Source of the DNA: an uncultured Treponema sp. | Lineage (GTDB): Bacteria > Spirochaetota > Spirochaetia > Treponematales > Treponemataceae | Direction: 5' to 3' | Assembly (NCBI GenBank): GCA_947167745.1 | Contig: CAMVJE010000006.1 | Span: 4,105 to 68,104 of the forward strand | Length of the DNA: 64,000 bases | Part shown: one piece after another, positions 59,148 to 64,000 of the stretch | Layout of the letters: each line of letters starts with the position of its first letter | Numbering within the stretch: the stretch's first letter is position 1 | Notes under the pieces: generated by a model | Database searches by the model: none | The model's input: only the letters and a program-made list of their open reading frames with translations | Told to the model about the DNA's origin: nothing | Translations under genes and position numbers: made by a program

Positions 59148-60317
59148 CTAACTCAAAATATCTTTAATAAATGCGCTGTTTAGGGCAATTTCGCGGGCTT
59201 CTTCCAGAGTGTCCGGGATTGATTCATAACTGACGGACTTAGCCACTTCCTTATCAAAGAGATTTTCAGTGGCGGCTTCAGGTGCCTTGAGATTATTTTT
59301 GATTCCGTCGATTGCAGCATGAATAAGCAGGGTAAAGGCTATGTAAGGATTACAACCTGGGTCTGGTGTGCGTATCTCAATGCGCGCTTTGTTTCCGGCA
59401 GGAATTCTCATTGTAGCAGAGCGGTTTTCCCTTCCCCAGCAGATGAATTTTGGGGCTTTTGCTTCCCCGAGCCGCTGATAAGAATTTTCAGTTGGATTGA
59501 GGAAATAAGTAATTTCCTTGATATGCGAGAGAATGCCAGCAAGAATATTTTCGTTTTTGCTTGTATCTGAGCATGAAATATTTATATGCATGCCACTGCC
59601 AGGTTTTTCTGAAATTGGTTTTGGTGAAAAATCTGCATAGAGACCACTTTCAGATGCCTTTGTGCGGACAATCCATTTGAAAGTTGAGGCATTATCGGCT
59701 GAAGTCAGCGGATCTGAATAGCGGAAATCAACTTCATTCTGACCCGGACCTTCTTCGTGATGGCTTGATTCTGGGGTGATTCCCATTTGTTCCAAAGTGA
59801 AGCAGATGTTTCGGCGGATATTTTCGCCTTTGTCTTCCGGGGCTATGTCCATGTAGCCGGCTTTGTCGAAAGGAATTTTTGTAGGTTCGCCGTTTTCGTC
59901 AAGCTTGAAAAGGTAAAATTCGAATTCACTTCCGAATTGCAAGTCAACACCGCATTCAGCCTTGATTTTTGCGGCAGCAGTTTTGAGGAGATAGCGACAG
60001 TCTTTTTTGTATGGCTTACCATTTGGGTACTTGATATCGCAGAACATGCGGATTACTTTGCCAGAACTTGGTCTCCAGGGCAGGACAGAAAGTGTTGAAG
60101 CATCCGGGTAGAGGAAAAGGTCGGATTTGTTTGCTTCTTCAAAGTCAGAAATTGCTGAGGCATCGAAGGAAATTCCCTCTGAAAATGCACGGGGAAGTTC
60201 ACTTGCCATAATTGTAGCGTTTTTTTGCTTACCGGAAAGATCAAAATACGCAAGACGCACGAATTTGACATCTTCTTCGTTTACATAGTCTAAAACTTCT
60301 TCTTCTGTATACAACAT
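59148..60317 (-). CDS. glnA: Glutamine synthetase, short type I form
   Basis: About 389 residues, against 440-470 for the usual bacterial GSI. The N-terminal domain (FVRLAYFDLSGKQKN), the catalytic HHEEGPGQNEVDF near 187, the SGMHINIS segment, NRSATMRIP and RIEIRTPDPGCNPYIAF are all present, so the active site looks complete. The chain stops after the segment that precedes the C-terminal helical region of GSI. It makes glutamine from glutamate, ammonia and ATP. The ATG at 60317 has GGAG 6 nt upstream; two further in-frame ATGs lie within 12 nt before it. Confidence 0.9.
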   Translation of the reverse strand: MLYTEEEVLDYVNEEDVKFVRLAYFDLSGKQKNATIMASELPRAFSEGISFDASAISDFEEANKSDLFLYPDASTLSVLPWRPSSGKVIRMFCDIKYPNGKPYKKDCRYLLKTAAAKIKAECGVDLQFGSEFEFYLFKLDENGEPTKIPFDKAGYMDIAPEDKGENIRRNICFTLEQMGITPESSHHEEGPGQNEVDFRYSDPLTSADNASTFKWIVRTKASESGLYADFSPKPISEKPGSGMHINISCSDTSKNENILAGILSHIKEITYFLNPTENSYQRLGEAKAPKFICWGRENRSATMRIPAGNKARIEIRTPDPGCNPYIAFTLLIHAAIDGIKNNLKAPEAATENLFDKEVAKSVSYESIPDTLEEAREIALNSAFIKDILS

Positions 60318-60390
60318 GTTCATCTCCATAGAACAAAGGCTAACTCAATTACACGAACCTGATTTGCGGTACCTGAGCTTCTTGCCAGCA

Positions 60391-60447
60391 CGACCTTCCA
60401 AATTGTCGCAGTTTCAGCATTATACATTACCTTTTTCCAAAAAACAA
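60391..60447 (-). promoter_or_regulatory. Promoter and leader hairpin of glnA
   Basis: On the minus strand TTGTTT (60442-60447) and TATAAT (60419-60424) are 17 bp apart, with a TG before the -10. The mRNA would start near 60412 and have a leader of about 95 nt. A CGAC/GTCG hairpin (60391-60394, 60405-60408) lies at its 5' end. No terminator is evident in the leader. The rest of the 260 bp up to the macrodomain gene holds no gene. Confidence 0.5.
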
Positions 60448-60570
60448 CATGATAATTAAGCCTGTGAGGCGAGGAAGGTCTTTGCTTGCGTGGAGAATAA
60501 AGCGAATCAAAACAAAGCCGACTCGTGCCAGTAAAAAGTGAAGGGAAGTAACAAAAAATACACAGAATTA

Positions 60571-60579
60571 TGATATAAT
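60571..60579 (+). promoter_or_regulatory. Extended -10 of the macrodomain gene, very short leader
   Basis: TGA-TATAAT at 60571-60579 ends 11 nt before the ATG at 60591, so the leader is only about 5 nt and has no Shine-Dalgarno sequence. The -35 region has no good match. Confidence 0.6.
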
Positions 60580-60590
60580 AAAAGCATCAT

Positions 60591-61100
60591 ATGGGAAAAA
60601 TCAAAATTATCAAAGGCGACATCACAACTTTGGCTTGTGACGCAATCGTAAATGCTGCAAATTCCAGCCTTCTTGGTGGAGGTGGTGTTGACGGTGCCAT
60701 TCATTATGCTGCTGGTCCTGAACTTCTCGCTGAATGCCGTACTCTTGGCGGCTGCAGAACCGGCGAAGCTAAAATCACAAAAGGATATAATTTACCGGCC
60801 AGATTCGTGATTCATACTGTAGGGCCGATTTACTTTGAACATAGTGCGGCTGAGGCAGAGGAGCTGTTGACCGCGTGTTATGAAAACTCGTTGAAGCTTG
60901 CCAGGGAAAAGGGGCTTAAGACTGTGGCCTTTCCTTTGATTTCTGCCGGCGTGTATGGTTACCCGCAGAGAGATGCTATTAGGGTGGCAATTGGGACGAT
61001 GAAAATGCATCAGGATGATTTTGATGAAATTACGCTGGTGCTGTTTGGGGAGCGGGAGTTTGGACTGGCGGGAGAGATGTACGGGGAGTTTATAAACTAA
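60591..61100 (+). CDS. Macrodomain protein, O-acetyl-ADP-ribose deacetylase-like
   Basis: 169 residues. The ADP-ribose-binding loops are complete: GDITTLACDAIVNAANSSLL (8-27), GGGVDGAIH (29-37), and SAGVYGYP near 117. It matches the YmdB/MacroD type that hydrolyses O-acetyl-ADP-ribose and may remove ADP-ribose from proteins. It is convergent with hsdR with a 6-bp gap. The transcript may be leaderless. Confidence 0.92.
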   Translation: MGKIKIIKGDITTLACDAIVNAANSSLLGGGGVDGAIHYAAGPELLAECRTLGGCRTGEAKITKGYNLPARFVIHTVGPIYFEHSAAEAEELLTACYENSLKLAREKGLKTVAFPLISAGVYGYPQRDAIRVAIGTMKMHQDDFDEITLVLFGEREFGLAGEMYGEFIN

Positions 61101-61106
61101 CTCGAT

Positions 61107-64000
61107 TTATTTTCCGAATTTTGGAGTTCTTTCAGCAACTTTTAGCATCCCATAATCATTTGGTACTTCATATTGAACGGTTTTATCAGCCTTGCCAAAG
61201 AGATTTTCGGAAGAATTATCTTCATAATCAGCAACATTATCGGTCCATAGTTCGCACTGACTGATTACAGTTTTCAATGCGTCTTCCTGTCCTTCAGGTG
61301 GATATTTATATTTCTTCAGAAGTTTCTTAACAATCATGCGCATTTTTGCACGAGCTGATTCTTTCTTTTGCCAGTCGATTGTTTTGTTTTTGCGGAGGGT
61401 TTCTGTGAGCTCCTTTGTAAGGGCAACAAGGTCTTCGTTGGAATAGAAATCTTTTACCGCTTCTGGTTTTGTGAGCGCATCGTAAAATGCAAGTTCTTCA
61501 TCTGTGAGGCCAAGCTTGTTTCCTTCTTCGCTGGCATGGAGCATTTCTTTTGCAAGTTTCAAAAGTTCCTGAATTACTTCTTCATTTGTGAGCATTCCGT
61601 TTAGGTAGCGGTTCAGTGTCTGCTGAATGAGTTCGCTGAATGCTTCTGATTTTACAAGGTTTGTGCGTTTGTATACTCTTACCTGTTCATCAATCAACTT
61701 CTTGAGCATTTCTACAGCGAGATTCTTTTCTTTCATCTTTGAAATATTTTCAAGGAAGGTCGGATCAAAGAGATTTACTTTTTCGCCAACATCAGAGAAA
61801 AGATTTATTACGCCATCTGATTTTACTGACTGTTTTAGAAGTTCATTTATGCGGTCATTGATTTCTTTGAGAGAGAATTTCTTACCAGATGGATTATACA
61901 AAAGACGCATTACAAGAACGCGGACAGATTCAAAGAAGGCAGCTTCAAGGCGCATGTGTTCCTTTACCATTGAAGAACAAAGAGAAAGTGCCTGTTTGAG
62001 CATGAGGGCTTCTTTTATAAATGCCTGTTTTTGTTCTTCTTTATCTGGAGCAACAATAAAGTTTACTGCCCCGCTGATTGTCATACCTCGCTGTAAATCT
62101 GAGCCTTCGTAGAATGGGGTGTAATCATAACCAAAGAAAAGGTTTCGGCAGATTTCAAGCTTTTCCTGGAACTTAGGGAAGGCCCGTTTTGCAACATCCA
62201 TTTCTCCGTAATTCTTTCGATCGCGGACGGTGTAATCGTTCATGGCCTGCTTGAGAGCACTTGCAATTCCAACGTAATCAACAACAAGTCCACCTTCCTT
62301 ATCTTTGAAGACTCTGTTTACACGGGCAATTGCCTGCATAAGATTGTAGCTTTCCATCGGCTTGTAAACGTACATGGTTGCAAGGGAAGGAACATCAAAA
62401 CCTGTAAGCCACATATCAACAACGATTGCTATTTTTAGTGGGCTGTCATTATCTTTGAAGCGTGTTGCGAGTTCCTGCTTGCGATGTTTGTTGCCGATGA
62501 TTGCACGCCATTCTTCCGGATCTTTATTGCTTTCGGTCATAACAACAGCAATTCGGGCATCGTCACCTGGAACAGTTACGGTGGTTGAGCCTGTCGAAAC
62601 CACCTTTGATGTTCCCGCCCAGCTCGGTCGTAATTCCAGAATACGATTAAAAATCTTCATTGCAATAGAACGGTTATAAGCAACAATCATTGCTTTACCG
62701 GTATACAAATACTGGCGTTCGTTTTCGTAGTGATTAAGAATATCATCAACAAGAGAGTTGATGGTTTTTTCGTGGCCGAGAATTTCTTCCATTTTGCCAA
62801 GTTCGTGCTTGCTCTTTTCGATTACTTCTTCATCAGCATTATTAGCAAGCGCACTGTATTCTGCATCAATCTGAGCAAGAACTTTATCATCAAGCTTGAG
62901 TTTGATAACACGGCTTTCGTAATAAACAGGGCGGGTTGCTCCATCTTCTACAGCCTGAGTCATATCATAAACATCGATGTAGTCACCGAAGACTTCGATA
63001 GTGCTGCGGTCTTCGCGGGAAATTGGAGTTCCTGTAAAGCCGATATAACTTGCATTAGGAAGACTGTCACGGATTACGCGAGCGGTTCCGATTGTGCGGT
63101 GAGCAATAAGGTTTCCTTCTTCGTCGCGACTGGTTTTGATTTTTTCTGTAAGTCCATATTGTCCGCGGTGTGCTTCATCTGCCATTACGATGATATTCTT
63201 GCGGTCACTGAGAGGTTCATCACTTTCCTCAAATTTTTGCATTGTAGTAAAAATGATTCCATTAGCCTTACGTCCTTCAAGAAGCTGTTTCAAATGTTCA
63301 CGGCTTTCTGCCTGCACTGGTTCCTGACGCAAGAAATCTTTACAATTACAGAACTGCCCATAAAGCTGATTATCCAGATCATTGCGGTCTGTAATAACAA
63401 CGATTGTCGGCGAATCAATTGCCTGCTGCAAAAGGTGTGCATAGAAAACCATTGAAAGCGATTTTCCGGAACCCTGAGTATGCCAGAAGACACCGATTTT
63501 ACCATCGCCACTCACTGCAAGCTTAGTTCGTTCAACAGCCTTGCGAACTGCAAAATACTGATGGTAACCTGCAAGTATTTTGTAAGAATTGATTCCGTCA
63601 TTATTAAAACAGATAAAGTTTTTGATGATATCTAGCAGGCGGTCTTTCTGGAAAATGCCTTCAAAAAAAGTTGTAAAATCTGCAAAGGCTTTGGATTCCA
63701 GGTTGCCGTCTTTTGTCTTCCACTCCATAAAACGGTCTTCATCACTTGTGATTGTTCCCGCCTTACTAGTAAGCTGGTCGCTCATTACGCAGATACAGTT
63801 GTAAATAAACATGGAAGGAATTTCCTGCATGTAATTACGAATCTGAGTATAAGCTTCACTTGCGTCAGTCTGTTCACGGCTTGGAGATTTCAATTCAAAA
63901 AGACAAACTGGAAGTCCGTTTAAGAAAAGCAAAATATCCGGGCGTTTGTTTGAGTTTTCTATAAATGTCCATTGATTTGCAACAATGTAAGAGTTTTTAT
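61107..64000 (-). CDS. hsdR: Type I restriction enzyme R subunit, 5' end outside the window
   Basis: At least 960 residues, open to the right edge. The visible N-terminal part (ENSNKRPDILLFLNGLPVCL, then FELKSP) is the endonuclease domain with the D..ExK nuclease residues. Walker A is GSGKSLSMVF, motif II is ADEAHRGQYG, and helicase motifs III-VI (FTGTPIS; WLTGFDVPS; QAIARVNR) follow. It translocates DNA and cuts it together with HsdM and HsdS, which should lie beyond the window. A helical C-terminal region of about 350 residues follows the motor. Confidence 0.94.
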   Translation of the reverse strand, partial: KNSYIVANQWTFIENSNKRPDILLFLNGLPVCLFELKSPSREQTDASEAYTQIRNYMQEIPSMFIYNCICVMSDQLTSKAGTITSDEDRFMEWKTKDGNLESKAFADFTTFFEGIFQKDRLLDIIKNFICFNNDGINSYKILAGYHQYFAVRKAVERTKLAVSGDGKIGVFWHTQGSGKSLSMVFYAHLLQQAIDSPTIVVITDRNDLDNQLYGQFCNCKDFLRQEPVQAESREHLKQLLEGRKANGIIFTTMQKFEESDEPLSDRKNIIVMADEAHRGQYGLTEKIKTSRDEEGNLIAHRTIGTARVIRDSLPNASYIGFTGTPISREDRSTIEVFGDYIDVYDMTQAVEDGATRPVYYESRVIKLKLDDKVLAQIDAEYSALANNADEEVIEKSKHELGKMEEILGHEKTINSLVDDILNHYENERQYLYTGKAMIVAYNRSIAMKIFNRILELRPSWAGTSKVVSTGSTTVTVPGDDARIAVVMTESNKDPEEWRAIIGNKHRKQELATRFKDNDSPLKIAIVVDMWLTGFDVPSLATMYVYKPMESYNLMQAIARVNRVFKDKEGGLVVDYVGIASALKQAMNDYTVRDRKNYGEMDVAKRAFPKFQEKLEICRNLFFGYDYTPFYEGSDLQRGMTISGAVNFIVAPDKEEQKQAFIKEALMLKQALSLCSSMVKEHMRLEAAFFESVRVLVMRLLYNPSGKKFSLKEINDRINELLKQSVKSDGVINLFSDVGEKVNLFDPTFLENISKMKEKNLAVEMLKKLIDEQVRVYKRTNLVKSEAFSELIQQTLNRYLNGMLTNEEVIQELLKLAKEMLHASEEGNKLGLTDEELAFYDALTKPEAVKDFYSNEDLVALTKELTETLRKNKTIDWQKKESARAKMRMIVKKLLKKYKYPPEGQEDALKTVISQCELWTDNVADYEDNSSENLFGKADKTVQYEVPNDYGMLKVAERTPKFGK

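Noticed and set aside
60318..60590. Glutamine riboswitch or tRNA in front of glnA
   Set aside because: I find neither the conserved glutamine-riboswitch core nor a cloverleaf; only a promoter and a small hairpin are visible.
62730..63455. 241-codon open frame on the plus strand
   Set aside because: Antisense to the HsdR helicase region, which has intact motifs.

Overview
The window looks like chromosome of a host-associated, plant-fibre-degrading Treponema-type spirochaete. The pointers are moderate to low GC, an archaeal-type phenylalanyl-tRNA synthetase alpha subunit (a known spirochaete trait), a bactofilin/M23 peptidase pair next to a YaaR/RicT pair, many small exported proteins and lipoproteins, and cytoplasmic pectin-processing enzymes. 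I see no phage, insertion sequence, rRNA, tRNA or CRISPR array. Species is not determined.

Layout. 1-100 is the start of a TatD nuclease. 0.3-3.2 kb is a cell-envelope/cytoskeleton operon (M23 peptidase, bactofilin, YaaR, RicT). 3.3-8.6 kb holds a methyltransferase, an unknown coiled protein, a GAF-GGDEF cyclase, a rhomboid protease and two exported unknowns. 8.7-15.9 kb has pheS, then on the minus strand thiN, a LapA-like protein, a trypsin-like protease, miaB and a PSLH-motif protein. 16.0-16.7 kb is a Phd/VapC toxin-antitoxin pair. 16.7-22.7 kb is a minus-strand run pfkB-NFACT-metF-metH. 22.8-27.2 kb has a flavoprotein and a redox operon (glutathione peroxidase, acetyltransferase, thioredoxin reductase, CDF transporter, OhrR-type regulator). 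27.2-37.5 kb has a large beta-helix lipoprotein, DUF805, a chemoreceptor, adk, rarA, a lipoprotein and an outer-membrane barrel. 37.6-48 kb mixes folate genes (folD, folE2), peptidoglycan genes (M15 peptidase, murD, ddl, murE) and a CsgG-DUF4810-DUF799 lipoprotein operon. 47.9-53.2 kb has an HExxH protein, a secreted protein, rsmG, a HipA-like kinase with its own operator array, a FliG-N-like protein and a Cmk-like kinase. 53.2-58.6 kb has pectinesterase, polygalacturonase, a SPOR protein and a PAP2 phosphatase. The end has an ANTAR regulator beside glnA, a macrodomain protein and a truncated-by-window type I restriction HsdR.

Most notable: (1) a family of structured palindromic repeats sits between genes and also in frame inside folE2 and murE, in opposite orientations. 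Three copies keep a perfect 9-bp stem with a 5-nt loop although the stem sequence has changed on both sides. Other repeat families lie in frame in metH, rarA and the signal-peptide region of an exported protein. (2) A HipA-like kinase fused to a winged helix has five copies of one 10-11 bp motif upstream, one overlapping its -10 box; the gene looks leaderless. (3) The redox operon has a 20-bp palindrome and a second half-matching site over its promoter, and ends with an OhrR-type regulator that keeps Cys15, Tyr29 and Tyr40.

Functional links: folate/one-carbon genes (metF, metH, folD, folE2), wall synthesis and remodelling (murD, murE, ddl, M15, M23, bactofilin), peroxide defence (gpx, trxB, ohrR) and pectin use (CE8, GH28) are each represented by more than one gene.
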